DNA of 64,000 nt from Tomocerus qinae (Eukaryota > Arthropoda > Collembola > Entomobryomorpha > Tomoceridae), in assembly GCA_020055645.1 (NCBI GenBank), contig CM034548.1:37564296-37628295 (forward strand), given 5' to 3'. Below, one piece after another: positions 24,801-35,500 of this stretch. The notes beneath the pieces were generated by a model. That model was given only the letters and a program-made list of their open reading frames with translations. It ran no database searches and was not told the DNA's origin. Within the stretch, counting starts at the first letter, position 1; the number at the start of each line of letters is the position of its first letter. Made by a program: the position numbers and the translations under genes.

Positions 24801-27185
24801 CCGTTTGTAGATGTATAACTGCAGTGGCTGGTTGTAAAACTGCAGTGGCTGGTTGTAAAACTGCAGTGTGTGGTTGTAAAACTGCAGTGGCTGGTTGTAA
24901 AACTTCACTACCCCAGGATGTAAAACTTTAGATGTGAAAATTCCTGGATCCATTTCAAAATGTTATCTTAGCAATGATGCACAAAGGATTTTCTAAATTT
25001 CATCAAGTAATGACAAAATAACTTTTATAGATCATTTTAATCCAACTTATTCATGTTTTCAAATCAACTGCTTAAATACGAAATTATATTGAAACATCGT
25101 TGACATGGAATAAAAGCACTGGATACTAACCTTTCACCTTTCAAATCGTTTGCACATCACTGACATAAAAGCATTTGAAAGCCGACTGTAGTCTAGTGTG
25201 TCACTGTCACAGGCCCAAGCCTAAAAAGTGTGCTGGCCTTTATCACATACATACTTGTCACAATCTATTCTATGAAGAGCATTGTTTTGTATTGAAAAGC
25301 AAGAAAGCATGTTAGAATGATATAATATAATGATATGTATTGCTGTGGAATTGATTCTGTTTTCTTTGAGATTAGATTCTCTTACACTTTACTGTTTTCT
25401 TTTCATCACTGTTGTTTACTCACGACTCACGACAACATGTACCCTACGCTCCACGAATCTTAACTTTCTTCACTTTATCGGAAAGTTTCTGCGATGTTAT
25501 TTTATCTTCAATCTTATGCTTGCCCTCATGGCCTGATTTATATGTATGAGATATGGAAAATGAATGCCTACTGCCAACATGTTAATAAGATCCACTTCCG
25601 GGCGCCTATTTAAGACCAGCTTTTACTGAACATCTCACGTTCATATAAATTCCACCTTCAAACTTAAGATGATGATTGTTATAATAACCGCATGAAAATG
25701 ACAGCCGGAAGTGGATTTTCAATTCATCCGATTTCATTATATTTCATGAATTAATAAATCTTTTACTTTCCTCGACTTTTATTTACATGCAGTTTCACAT
25801 GCACGCTTTCACTTTTACATGCTTTTACTGTAGATGTAGAATAGTAGCTGTAGAGAAAATATTAAAGTGGTGCTGCTTTGCTTAAGTTTTTTGAATCATG
25901 TAATGTTCTCTTAATGCAGTAGTCGCATTTAGCCCTCATTATAGTCGCGTTACTTTTCAAATTATAATGTAAATTTCATGGAGATTAATGGTATTTTCAG
26001 AATCTGTTTTTCTGAGAATTAGATAAGGGATACGTGACCTGGCTGCGATGGTATTTTCCAAAGTTTCTGATGCATGAAAATTTTAGCCAGCCAACAATCC
26101 TATATATCTATCCACCACAAGCTATATGTATAAAGCTTTATTTGTTTGGAAATTAATGACTACGTTAATACCATCTATTCACTGTACAGATGCTAATTGG
26201 TTGATGTTCAAAGCAAAGTTAAAGTATGTAGTGTTTATTAATATATGTCTTCTCCATATTTTACAGGGCGCATTTTGGGGATTGATGACAGGGTTGGTAC
26301 TAGGACTTTTCAGATTCGTCCTTGAGTTTGCATTCATCATTCCACCTTGTGGATCAGGTAACTTCAGACCATTCCACACATAAGTACAATTCAGGAAATG
26401 TTCAAAATAATCATTAAAATATGCTCCAATTCTTTCTTTGCTAAAACTACAATCATAGGCGAACCGGATATGAGACCGGAATGGATAAAATTGTTCATTG
26501 GTCAAGTACACTACTTACACTATGGGATATTGCTATTCATCATCACACTCATTGTTACATTTACCATCAGTATTCTCACGGAACCAATCGATCCTGAAAA
26601 GGTTTTAAAAACCATTTAGTTGTAATAAAAAAAGTGTGATTTTGAACTAGACTAAAATGCCAAATCTGGAATTGTAATAGCTGCACCGGCTGACGTATTG
26701 GACTCGAGACAGTAATAAAGTGAGGCAACCAATTGATGAACAACAGGTCGAAATTAATGCTGCTGCAGACGCTGCAAAATCTGATGAAGACACAGGTCAA
26801 ACAAACAATTCTTATAAAACTCCCATCAAATTGCATGCTCCTACTAATCTAAATACACTCATTAAATAGCAACAGATACCAAAGAAATAAGTGGGTGCCG
26901 AAGCAGAATAAACTGTCTCTGTGGCGTGGATGAGAAAGCTACAGAAATGGCCAAGGCAGAGGAAGGCCCAAAACTTTCCCGAGAAGAAGAGGCTATAGAA
27001 GCTGCAAAATTTTTACATGAACCTTCGTTCTGGAAAAAGTAACCATCTATTTAAATATTTTCAATCGAGTAAATATAAACATACAACGTCCTATTAATTT
27101 AAAATTTTTAAATCACAGATTCGTCAACTGCAATGCTGTTCTATTGATGAGCATAGCCATTTTTGTGTGGTCCTTTTACTACTGA
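6858..27185 (+). CDS. Sodium/sugar cotransporter, SGLT type (SLC5 family), with duplicated alternative exon 10
   Basis: This is a plasma-membrane Na+-coupled sugar symporter with the LeuT fold. Coding exons: 6858-6959, 13764-13893, 13987-14033, 14698-14862, 16487-16616, 16779-16847, 17284-17513, 17837-18080, 18352-18502, then 10A 19341-19509 or 10B 23059-23227, then 26267-26357, 26459-26601, 26681-26795, 26870-27038 and 27119-27185. All introns are GT-AG and all phases join, giving 673 residues against 664 in human SGLT1. Sugar-site residues match human N78, H83, E102, Y290, W291, K321 and Q457 as N67, H72, E91, Y286, W287, K317 and Q453. The four-cysteine extracellular segment ([19 protein letters not shown]) is kept. 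Residues near the Na2 site are kept apart from A385 where human has S389; bacterial vSGLT also has Ala there. Three N-glycosylation sequons lie around residues 227-245. A C-terminal helix follows an acidic loop. The start is the first in-frame ATG before [13 protein letters not shown]. The paralogue (SGLT1, 4, 5 or other) cannot be assigned by eye. Confidence 0.95.
10681..10713. repeat. Perfect 14-bp inverted repeat with 5-nt loop
   Basis: CGGACATTTAAAAG at 10681 is followed by a 5-base loop and its exact reverse complement ending at 10713. The motif TTTAAAAGTCAT recurs immediately after. It lies inside the first intron of the transporter gene. It could be a small transposon footprint or an RNA hairpin; nothing decides between these. 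Confidence 0.5.
11929..12146. mobile_element. hAT-like MITE (218 bp)
   Basis: The left end is CAAGGCTGTATTGAG and the reverse complement of the right end is CAGCACCGTATTTAG, 10 of 15 identical and both starting with CA, as hAT tips do. Flanks are TGCAGTGG (11921-11928) and TACAGTGG (12147-12154), an 8-bp target duplication with one mismatch, which is the hAT length. A GGGGGGCA / GGGGGCA block lies inside both ends. There is no coding capacity, so it was mobilised by a transposase encoded elsewhere. Confidence 0.6.
19341..19509 (+). CDS. SGLT alternative exon 10A
   Basis: This 169-nt exon starts in phase 2 (AG|G gives Arg) and ends in phase 0. It encodes 57 residues from [11 protein letters not shown] to STRTNES when spliced to exon 9 (ending 18502) and exon 11 (starting 26267). 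It covers the membrane segment that in human SGLT1 carries Q457 and T460. The equivalent stretch reads YIQQVSNF, so the sugar-contact Gln is kept while the Thr is Ser. It has 30 of 57 residues in common with exon 10B. It is the more diverged copy: vertebrate transporters read YIQSITSYL here. Acceptor ACAAAAG, donor TCG|GTATGC. Confidence 0.85.
19510..23058 (+). other. Intron between alternative exons 10A and 10B (3.5 kb)
   Basis: The intron carries no third copy of exon 10 that I could find. It contains a short palindromic element with arthropod-telomere-type CCTAA units (19776-19879) and otherwise AT-rich sequence without recognisable features. It is far too long for simple steric exclusion of splicing between the two exons. 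Confidence 0.7.
19776..19879. repeat. Small palindromic element containing CCTAA repeats
   Basis: The left end CACCCCCGAATTGTCAAC (19776-19793) pairs with GTTGACAGTTTGGGGTG (19863-19879), allowing one gap and one mismatch. A second GTCAAC motif lies inside each arm. The centre holds CTAACCTAACCTAACC (19821-19836), about three units of the arthropod telomere repeat. It sits about 270 bp downstream of exon 10A. It is probably a small MITE; three telomere-like units alone prove little. Confidence 0.5.
23059..23227 (+). CDS. SGLT alternative exon 10B
   Basis: This is a second 169-nt copy of exon 10 with identical phases, encoding [11 protein letters not shown] to LPRVNEQ. The sugar-site stretch reads [12 protein letters not shown], almost the vertebrate SGLT1 sequence, so this is probably the ancestral-like version. 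Acceptor GAAACAG, donor CAG|GTGCCA. If 10A and 10B were both included, 10B would be read out of frame and meet TAA at 23218-23220. If both were skipped, exon 11 would be frameshifted and stop early. Either copy alone restores the frame. Confidence 0.88.
23228..26266 (+). other. Intron after exon 10B (3.0 kb), host of a foldback element
   Basis: The intron contains the 650-bp foldback element at 24302-24951. The remainder is AT-rich with no recognisable gene. Open frames of 60-80 codons on both sides of the element are artefacts of its 21-bp repeat unit. Confidence 0.75.
24302..24951. mobile_element. Foldback-type transposon with arms of 21-bp tandem repeats
   Basis: Two inverted arms, 24302-24577 and 24718-24951, flank a 140-bp centre. 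Each arm carries tandem 21-bp units of the form GTTTTACAACCAGCCACTGCA, followed by a conserved unique stretch ending near TATATTAAG. The left arm is 42 bp longer than the right, exactly two repeat units. The element is bracketed by ATTTCAAA (24294-24301 and 24952-24959), a perfect 8-bp target duplication. The 21-bp period equals seven codons, which explains the open frames translating to repeats of FYNQPLQ in both arms; I do not regard these as genes. The architecture resembles Drosophila FB elements and long-TIR MITEs; no transposase is present. Confidence 0.8.
26624..26629 (+). promoter_or_regulatory. AATAAA inside SGLT intron 12 (possible intronic polyadenylation)
   Basis: The intron 26602-26680 has a weak donor (AAG|GTTTTA). 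Read through, it adds VLKTI and stops at TAG 26617-26619. AATAAA follows 5 bases later, then a GT-rich stretch (GTGTGATTTTG) as expected for a cleavage site. Use of it would give a shorter transporter without the C-terminal loop and last helix. Spliced exons on both sides are well supported, so this would be an alternative form. Confidence 0.4.
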
Positions 27186-27298
27186 ACACTTCAAGTGAAG
27201 TATCTGTCAACAAAAGCTCTCACCGTTGCTGAAAATAGATAGATAATGGATGATGAAATATACATTGTATTGTAGGTATAGAATCAACAATTTGATTA

Positions 27299-27304
27299 AA
27301 TAAA
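27299..27304 (+). terminator. Polyadenylation signal candidate of the SGLT gene (proximal)
   Basis: AATAAA lies about 115 bases after the stop codon (27183-27185). A second AATAAA is at 27408-27413. Either could serve; both lie before the convergent PAM16 gene. Confidence 0.5.
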
Positions 27305-27407
27305 TCCTACTATATAGTCATAGTATTATAGTCTAACAGAAATGCAAACTATACCTAATATGCATATTATTGTTGTGCAATATCTTAAAAACTGCATAGT
27401 AGTGAAA

Positions 27408-27413
27408 AATAAA
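27408..27413 (+). terminator. Polyadenylation signal candidate of the SGLT gene (distal)
   Basis: AATAAA about 225 bases after the stop codon, followed by a further AATAAAA-like motif at about 27417. It is the alternative to the signal at 27299. Confidence 0.45.
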
Positions 27414-27788
27414 GTTAATAAAACATGTACAAACATAGATAGACATTAAATCCATTCGCCATTATTTATAAAGAATCTTTTCAGGATGTTTCGTCATTTT
27501 CAGATTTCGTATTCTAATTTAAATCTTTATGAAATATTATTACATATATTTTCTATTTACTTTAACTATAGTCTTTTAGCTTTTAATTTTCAAAAAGGCA
27601 TAATTTACTATTATTGATAGTACGTATTACAATTACATAACTGAAAGTCAATGTCTACTACATCTTGTCAATATGTCAAGGTCAATATAGAGAAAAAAGA
27701 TATGTAGAAAAACTTAAATAACTAGAGAAAAAAATAAAGGCGAAATGTTTACCAAAAAAAGAAAATATAATAATAAACTATGGATAAA

Positions 27789-27794
27789 TTTATT
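27789..27794 (-). terminator. Polyadenylation signal of PAM16
   Basis: AATAAA on the minus strand (TTTATT on plus), 39-44 bases past the PAM16 stop. Its position and strand fit a short 3' untranslated region ending before the tail of the convergent transporter gene. Confidence 0.55.
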
Positions 27795-27832
27795 TCCGCA
27801 CTACACAAAAAAACCTACTAACCAACTCTATT

Positions 27833-28454
27833 TCACTGAGTTTGACTATTCTCTGATTTCGTCGTTGTCGCTGTGTCGTCTTCTGCTCTTCGTAATTCTT
27901 GATCGAGTCGCTCTTTGGCTCTATATATTTTAGATTGTAGATAAAAGGAGCCACCCTTATTTTTGTCATTTAATTGAAACAGGCGGTCGTACTGTTTCTG
28001 AACTTCAGCCTTATCACATTCTGGTGTAATATTCAATATCTGTTTTGCTTCTTCCAATGTCATTCCAAGTCTGACATTTGCTGCAGCTGTGCGACTGTCT
28101 CCACCTCCAGTTCTTCCTCCTCCAGAATTTCGAGCAGCAGCGGCCTGTTGACTGGCCTATTTAGAACATTTTGACGGATGTTTTAAGTTACAAGCTAAAG
28201 AGATCCAAAATTTTACACACAATAGTATCTGAACATTGTCTTCAATATTATAATTTCAATTTTGGATGTTGGGGTAGACCTTATTTACAATTGTTATCAT
28301 ATAGAAATTTATCAATATAGTTAAAATTAAAGCTTTAAAATTAAATCAAATGATAATTTAAACAAACCTGATATTCCTGCTTTACTGCTCTGGCAAATGC
28401 CCTGCCCACGGCTTGTGACCCAAGAATTATTATCTGAGCTAGATATTTGGCCAT
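27833..28454 (-). CDS. PAM16: PAM16/TIM16 (Magmas), presequence translocase-associated motor subunit
   Basis: PAM16 is a peripheral inner-membrane protein of the TIM23 import motor. It pairs with the J-protein PAM14 (TIM14) and holds back its stimulation of mitochondrial Hsp70. Two coding exons on the minus strand, 28368-28454 and 27833-28156, join in phase 0 across a 211-bp intron and give 136 residues; the human protein has 125. The N-terminal [20 protein letters not shown] is the typical membrane-associated segment. A Gly/Ala/Ser-rich linker follows. The degenerate J-like domain runs from [11 protein letters not shown] to [10 protein letters not shown]. The signature GGSFYLQSK is present, and DKN stands where true J-proteins have HPD, as expected for this family. 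The polar tail is Thr/Ser-rich. The first exon is only 29 codons long but its start and splice donor (CAG|GTTTGT) are clear. Confidence 0.95.
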
Positions 28455-29458
28455 ATCGAAGATTCTTCTTCTGACACAAAAAAATCTAGTAAATTACCAC
28501 CTTAAAATCATTTTTGTTTAATTATTTATTTATCACTAGCACTAGACTAGTTAACTCAGAAATCAAAATTCAGAACATAAACGCAAAATACCAATGAAAG
28601 AGCACATGAAGGTCAAGCCGGATGGCAAAAGTATGCCTTTGTGGTTCAACATTGCGCTCCTTCTATCACAGAAATTAGTTTCTTCCTCTGTTCCCAATGA
28701 TAACGAAAAAAGAACGTTCCTCTATTCTGACGTAAACGTAGGAGGAAGAAGGTATCAAAGAGCACATTAGCAACAGGCAGAGCCGGGTTAAGTTTTGTGG
28801 GGGCCTGGGAAAAATGTCGGCGAGGAGCCCTGTCAGCTATTGACATTATAATTTAGTAAAAGTAAAATGTACCCCATTAACAGAATTAACTATAGTACTG
28901 TCATTTAATAATTTGAGGAAAAAAAATGCTGCGCCTCATTTTAGCCTAGTTTAACATGGAGCCTGGGGCGCAGCATTTTTTTCGTCCAGGTTTAAAAAAG
29001 CTCGAGAGTACAGTGACATTTTCTTCAAATTTCATAATAGGAACACACTAGGGAGAAATGGAATACACATAAATGAAATCATAAGCATTAAATAAAATTA
29101 AATCCCTTTTGAACACCAACCTTTTGTTCGCCAAATTATTTGATAACTTTTCACAGAGAAGTGTAAACGTTGTTAGTAATTTTTTAAAAGGTTTTACGAG
29201 GCCCTGGACAAAGAGTTCACGCAAGGCCGCTAGACTCCATTGCATTTAGAATTTCTATATTACCTAGAATTAGTTCCGACGAGAATTATTGAGAAAAATA
29301 CATTGTTATATAGCTAGTGGACTTTTATATTATTGCTACTTAGTTGTTATTTTTACTAATATTGATGAAAAGTATGAAAAATTTTAAACTTGAATAAATT
29401 GTTAAACAGTTCTTAAATAATCAGATTAATATGCATTCATCTCATCTCTCGGTCTCAG
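28455..29458. other. Region upstream of PAM16 with degraded transposon sequences
   Basis: This stretch must include the PAM16 promoter, but no core element is recognisable. From about 28779 to 29235 there are GC-rich blocks such as GAGCCGGGTTAAG, GGGGGCCTGGG, GCCTGGGGCGCAG and GGCCCTGGAC, typical of worn hAT-type ends, but no matching pair of ends or target duplication could be fixed. Confidence 0.45.
28920..28982. repeat. Perfect 16-bp inverted repeat with 31-nt loop
   Basis: AAAAAAATGCTGCGCC at 28920-28935 and its exact reverse complement at 28967-28982. It lies inside the transposon-like stretch upstream of PAM16 and probably marks paired ends or a rearranged tip of a degraded element. 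Confidence 0.6.
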
Positions 29459-29588
29459 TCGAAATATGAAACCTACCGAGATAGGGACAATGTCGGTAAA
29501 CTTCAACTTAATACCATGCTACTGGTCCGAAATCTGGCTAAAATTGGTGCAAATCGTGCAAATAAAGTGTCATGGCAGAAATCAGAAA
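29459..29588 (+). CDS. Isolated exon-like open segment, function unknown
   Basis: A pyrimidine-rich tract ending CTCGGTCTCAG is followed by 130 nt open in the frame starting at 29459, reading SKYETYRDRDNVGKLQLNTM then LLVRNLAKIGANRANK and KVSWQKSE, and ended by a strong donor (GAAA|GTAAGT). The composition is protein-like, with few of the low-complexity residues expected from AT-rich noise, and 130 nt in one phase is a common exon size here. I recognise no family, and no partner exons were found on either side. It could be an exon of an undetected gene, a pseudogene fragment, or chance. Confidence 0.3.
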
Positions 29589-32500
29589 GTAAGTACAGCT
29601 TCAACCTTGTGTTTTATTAGTTTATTACAACCATAACTAATTGCTGGAGGCAATACAAAAAAGTAATATTTAAATTTCTAAATCTCAAATATTTAGCTAG
29701 TAATATCCCTCAAAATAGCATATTACAATCATGTACAGTTTTAAATAATTTTCTATATTTTCCATTGTCATTTACAGTCAATAGTTGAGCCTTTCTATTT
29801 ACATTTGCTATTGTAATTTTTACGTTCACTTACTACAGACACGCTATTTCTAGCACACATCTACAGTTACATACGGGTGCTAAGTACTAATGGATATAAT
29901 TCAAACATAGTACACAACATTGTCATCGCAAATCACACATATCTAACAACTTAACATCGAAAAGGTTTATGAAGTAAAATTTTCAAAGCATACTTCATGA
30001 TATAATACTGACCATTTTGTTGAGTAAAGTAAAAGTAGCATTCTAAGTAAATAAAATTCCACACCATTCAATTTTAGCATTTATACAAAATCATGTCATT
30101 TAGTATTAAATTGTCACGCATTGGTTTTGACTTCCTTCACGTTTTCATTTGGCTCTTTCTATTGCATATCTATTAGTAAACAGAAGAGAGGTCATTAATC
30201 TACAAAGTATGCACATCTATTTGCAATGTAAATGTTAAGTACTACGGATTGCATAAAGGGATTCTTATTTTGAAGAAGTTGTTAGTTCATATTGCAGGAA
30301 TTATATACTCTATAATTTCTGTGAAAAGATAAATTAAAAATTCATTAGTAGTACTAATACGCCAATTTTGGCAAGCACAAGCAAAAAATTTATAACCGTT
30401 ATGCTTATAATTATTTCACAAGTACTCATCTATTATTACCTATTATTAAATCAGTCAGATTCATGTAGTTTCTTTTCATCTCTAGTATTTGATCATTGAT
30501 ATTATTGTATATCTGTGCAATCGAACATTAATTGTCAAGAAATATTTTATCTCTTCAGTAAAATGTTGTTACTGTTCACATGAAAAAGTTTTAATTTTTA
30601 TTACAATGCAGTGCTATGTATTCTTCAAATGTTTGGTTAATTCCACAGTCATAATCTTTTGTTCATTAGTTTAGTCATGCAATACAATGCTTATTTTTTA
30701 TTGATTTATTTTTTTACTTTTACTTTTTATTTTATTGTATGCTTCAAGGTTTCCTTTCTACTCTAGTAGTGTAACGTGCAATGTAATTCAAAGATGACTT
30801 TCTAAAGGTTAGATAATGAAGATGAAATAATTCAAGAAATTTAATTCGTCTAAAAAGGCTCCATTTTTTCAACATTTTAGGCTTACGGGCTTACCTACTA
30901 AAAGTATGCGCTGTAGCATTTAAATATTTCATATATTATGACCATGATGGTGTCAAAGCGTAGCCATTAAATCTTTATGTTAAAATTTCAATCGAATTGG
31001 AATCCTTGATGTTTGAGGAACACAACCAATTTACGTCCCAAGTCTCAACTAACCTTGATAGCATGTGTACCATTTTCTATTTTGTAATGATATTCAGTAT
31101 TATACTATTTACTTTGTAATTCACTTCCTAAGTAGTTGAATACACTCGGAGTGATACTAAATTGCATTCTATGGTACATCTACATAATATTACAATTACA
31201 GGAATGCATATTAATTGATACATGGTACAATCGGTATATTACCTGAAATGGCTCATTACCTTTTAGTCATTCTAACTTGCAAACAAAATCAAAATTAATT
31301 CCAGCAGGGAAGTGAACAATTACTGTGAGTAACATTGTTATTGGTAGTAGTATGGGTATTGTACAGACATACTGCACGAGAGTCCATTTACGATAAATCA
31401 TTTTCATAAGCCATTTCCAAGTGCAACAATAGTTATAGTAATTATCACTAACTACATTAAAAGCTAGTGGAAAACAAACGGTGTTGATATTATATTCCCT
31501 ACGAGAGTCTTGATATTTAATCACCATTTACTCTCTTGAAGTTAATTTAATATTGGTCTACCACATTGTAGGGCTTTTCTGCTATTGATTATCTGTAAAA
31601 AGCGATAATTTAGAAGAAAATGATATCTAATACAATTTAAACTGCTAGATTCAGTCAACGATCAATAAGTTTATTTAAGCATGTCTATGTTGATGCTTGT
31701 CATTGTACTATCATAGAACTTTGTGAAAAATGATAACGTTAGCATTGTAGGCTGGTACCTATCATGTAATATGGGGATGGGGTCGAACACACGTTATTAT
31801 TTTGTTGTTACTTATTACATACCTTTACATAGTCCGAAGATTATCAGGTTATTGCTTTTTAAAAAATGGTAATTGTTTACCTATAAAATTGTAGAATACT
31901 ATAGCATACTTTGCATTGTTTCATGTAATTCAATTAATTAGTACTTTATATATACATGAGCTTGGAAGATGAAAACTTGGAAAACGTTCTTCGTAATTTT
32001 AGAGAAAAAACAAATACAACTTACACTTACCTATATCTACTTACATTAGTTTGCTTACCATTACATTAAACATATTTACCTTAGCATTTACCCTATGAAT
32101 GGACAGTTCTTTGATTTATGAAAAGCATCAGTATGTACATTTATTGCTTAAGATTACGTGTACTATTGGCAAGAGAGTGGATAACAGTATAAAATTTGCA
32201 AGCTTTATTAAATAATACTTTAATTTAATTTAGACGGCATTAGCTTAATTTGAACCTAGAATTGGATCATATAGAATAGAACGGAAATACATAGACCCAA
32301 TGATTATCACTACATATCTTAAAGTATGCATGGCGATATTAATATCGATCCTAATTTAATGCAATGTTACGAATACAAATGCATGTACGGAAATTAACAG
32401 GCTTTCAAATTTCGAGTAAGCCTGCTTTTACACCTTACATAGTTAACAACATGTTACAATACATACAATTAGTTACAAAAGTTACAATCTATCTTGAATG

Positions 32501-35500
32501 AACATTATTATCGTCGAAATTCTTGTAGGTACTTCCGTGCCATTCCCAAATTAATAATACATGCGTCAGCGTGTATTAATAATAAGTGCATCGTACATTA
32601 TGTTCAAGTTACTTGATTTTAAGGCTCTATAGTGTAAGCATAGTCATTAATTATGTACCTAGTAACATAAATATTTTAAAAGTACTCTGTCTCCAACCAT
32701 AAGAAGTTTATTGCAGCATTGAAGCAATGTGTTTGTGATTTATAGCATTTAAGAGATCTTCTATGTATTAGCTTGGCTTTCTGCACACTCGTGGACATTT
32801 TTGTCATTCTCAAAGACATTACAATTTATCTTACAACAATAACCCTTGTATACAGAACGATATGAATAATAAGTTTATAATATGTAGTTTAGCCATTTAT
32901 ACATTCACCACAAAAAAGTGATTGCCACACATTGCATTTTTAAATTCATTCAAATTCTTCCGTCTGCTGTTGAGATGTAGAATCTATGTACAAATACGAG
33001 TGGTACTCTGACGCAATTTTTATTTTAGTTAATAGCAAGCCAATATTACACAGATAAAGCAATTTAATTTAGCACAATTTAATTACTCTGCTTACTGGAG
33101 TCGAAATTGCTATTAGCAGTGTTGCGTTTAAGTATTGCTTGATGTTTTCGTCTATTGAGACATTAAATTCTTATGCCATTGTTTATAGACTGTACATTTT
33201 TCCTGAATTGGCTGCACACACACAAGAGGTATTTGTAAGTACCCACAGCGTATATAAATGCTTTGTGATTCTTGGTTAAGGTTTAATTTCTCTTAAATGC
33301 TTCAAACCATCCATGGTTTTCAGTTAAGTCAGACTACACATTTGACGCATCTATATCTCTGATCTCTGAACTCGAACTCTGATCTTACTAACAATCATAA
33401 TAATAATACTCAAAATACATTTTAACACTGCCAGGTAGCCCGAATAACGTAACCGGTAAGAGCATTCAGAAATGCATTAAAACATATTGCTCTATCATAG
33501 TGCGATGTTTTCCTCCCAAAGGTGTATCTGTATTTATTTAAAACCCCATTTCAATAGGAAGGGATTGATGCATTGCTAAATGTAGCATAAATAAGTAAAA
33601 CTAGAACTATAATTCAGTATGCTCTCAAATAAAAAGTAAAATCAAATAGGAAGATGCGATTATAAATGGAGCGCAACTTCTGAGAAGCTGCTGGGTAATC
33701 GTATTAAGTATAGCAACATGCTTTTGCAGAATGCATAATGTAACAGTTCAAAAGATGGATATTATTTATTGAGTGAGTAGATATGCAATAATTCGCATTC
33801 ACAATCTAGCATAATATTTTATGCTATTGAGCGCATAAATACTTTGGCCTTTGGATGGGAAACACTGTTAAGATAGGAAAGGATGTCAGAAGCATTGTAC
33901 TGTAAGTGTATGGTGACCTGAACTTTGAATGTATAGTAAGGAGATTTAGATTGAGCAACCCATTTCAAGAGCGAGTCGGTTTTTTCCCTTCGCGATGCAT
34001 GCATTTATTTTTTATCACATGAAATTACAATGTAATCGATTTCAGTCACTTGTTTTCTCAAAGTGGCCGCTCCCTTTTTCTAAATACATTTTACATTAAT
34101 AAAACATTTACTCTGGCAAGAAACACTTTTATCTAGTCTTGCTACTATTTCTGTGCTATGACACCCAACATATCGGTAAGTGAAAGTCAGACCATAATTG
34201 ATTACACGTTTAGTACTCTCTTCTGTTAGGGAAATCAAAAGGGTGTGTATATCTGTACTTGTTTCAAATTATATTTTGACTACTCCGAGTATATCGACAG
34301 ACGGAGTCTACAGAGTGAAAATCGAATTTTCTAGCTAGTGATAAAGAATAAAGGTAGCTATTTATTTCCCTACTCGTATCTGGGAGAGTAGGAGAGTGGA
34401 AGGAGGATGCGATAAGGTAACTCGGAGAATAGAATTACGGTAATATGGATAAAAGCCGAACTTTCATCTAGATGAATTACATTTCCGTTCCAGATACAAA
34501 ACTGCTTCTTTGAGCTCAGTGCTAGAAAATTTTGCTTCTTTCTGTGATAGATAACGAGAATTAGAGCTCTCAAAGTATTTAGGTTAGACATGCTTTCCAG
34601 ATCTTATAATCTGAATGCACAATCATGAATAAACATTCCACTAATGAAGTATTTCAATTCATCTTGCCATTTTAGCTCTTTGTGCCACACACGCTTTCAA
34701 TATGAACATAATTTCCTATAGCGCCTCAGCAAAAGTAGTGAGACTGCACTAACAGACTGACAGTAAACACACAACTTATTTACACGCGTCTCTGCAATCT
34801 CTGGGACCAAAATAAATACAAGCACTGACAATGTTATGCTGGTATTCTTATATCCGAGCTAGGAGTGTGTAAAGGGAGAATTGCGAGAAGCCCACAATAG
34901 TCTTCCTTCCAGAATCCTATCAAAGGAAACTCGTGAAACATTTCATGCTTGAAAAATTATCTAGTTGGGAAGAGCAGGGACTACGACTACACAGTTTACA
35001 CAGGTTTCCTTTCAAAAATTCTTCGTATTCGGATTATGTTGTGTGCATATACCGTTTGTGTTTGTAATGAGCTAGCTCCTTCATTATTTACACTTAGTAA
35101 AAGTGGATGTACACAAGATAAATTTCACCATAACTCAGAATAGTAAAACACATGCTTAAAATTTTCAACGATAATTCCTCCATGCATTTTCATTCACCAA
35201 CAAACAACCATTCGCAAAATCATTAAACGCTGTAATTTAAAAATTTAAATAAATAAAGTCAAAGCAAATGCACACGTAGTTAGTGTGTAACCCATTTTAA
35301 ATACAGGTTATTATTATTATTACATATTCAGTCACATATTATAAAATAAGATGCAAATTAGTCAAGAAATGAGAATTTTTTCTCGGAAGTTAAAATATGA
35401 TCCAATTACAGTTGCATTACTAATGAACAATATTATATTAATAAATCTACATATTAATAATTCATTGCTTCATTTAATTACCATGCATTAAGACAAAAAA

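Noticed and set aside
24750-24953. Minus-strand open frame with FYNQPLQ repeats
   Set aside because: It is the mirror of the plus-strand frame in the other arm of the foldback element and follows from the 21-bp period.
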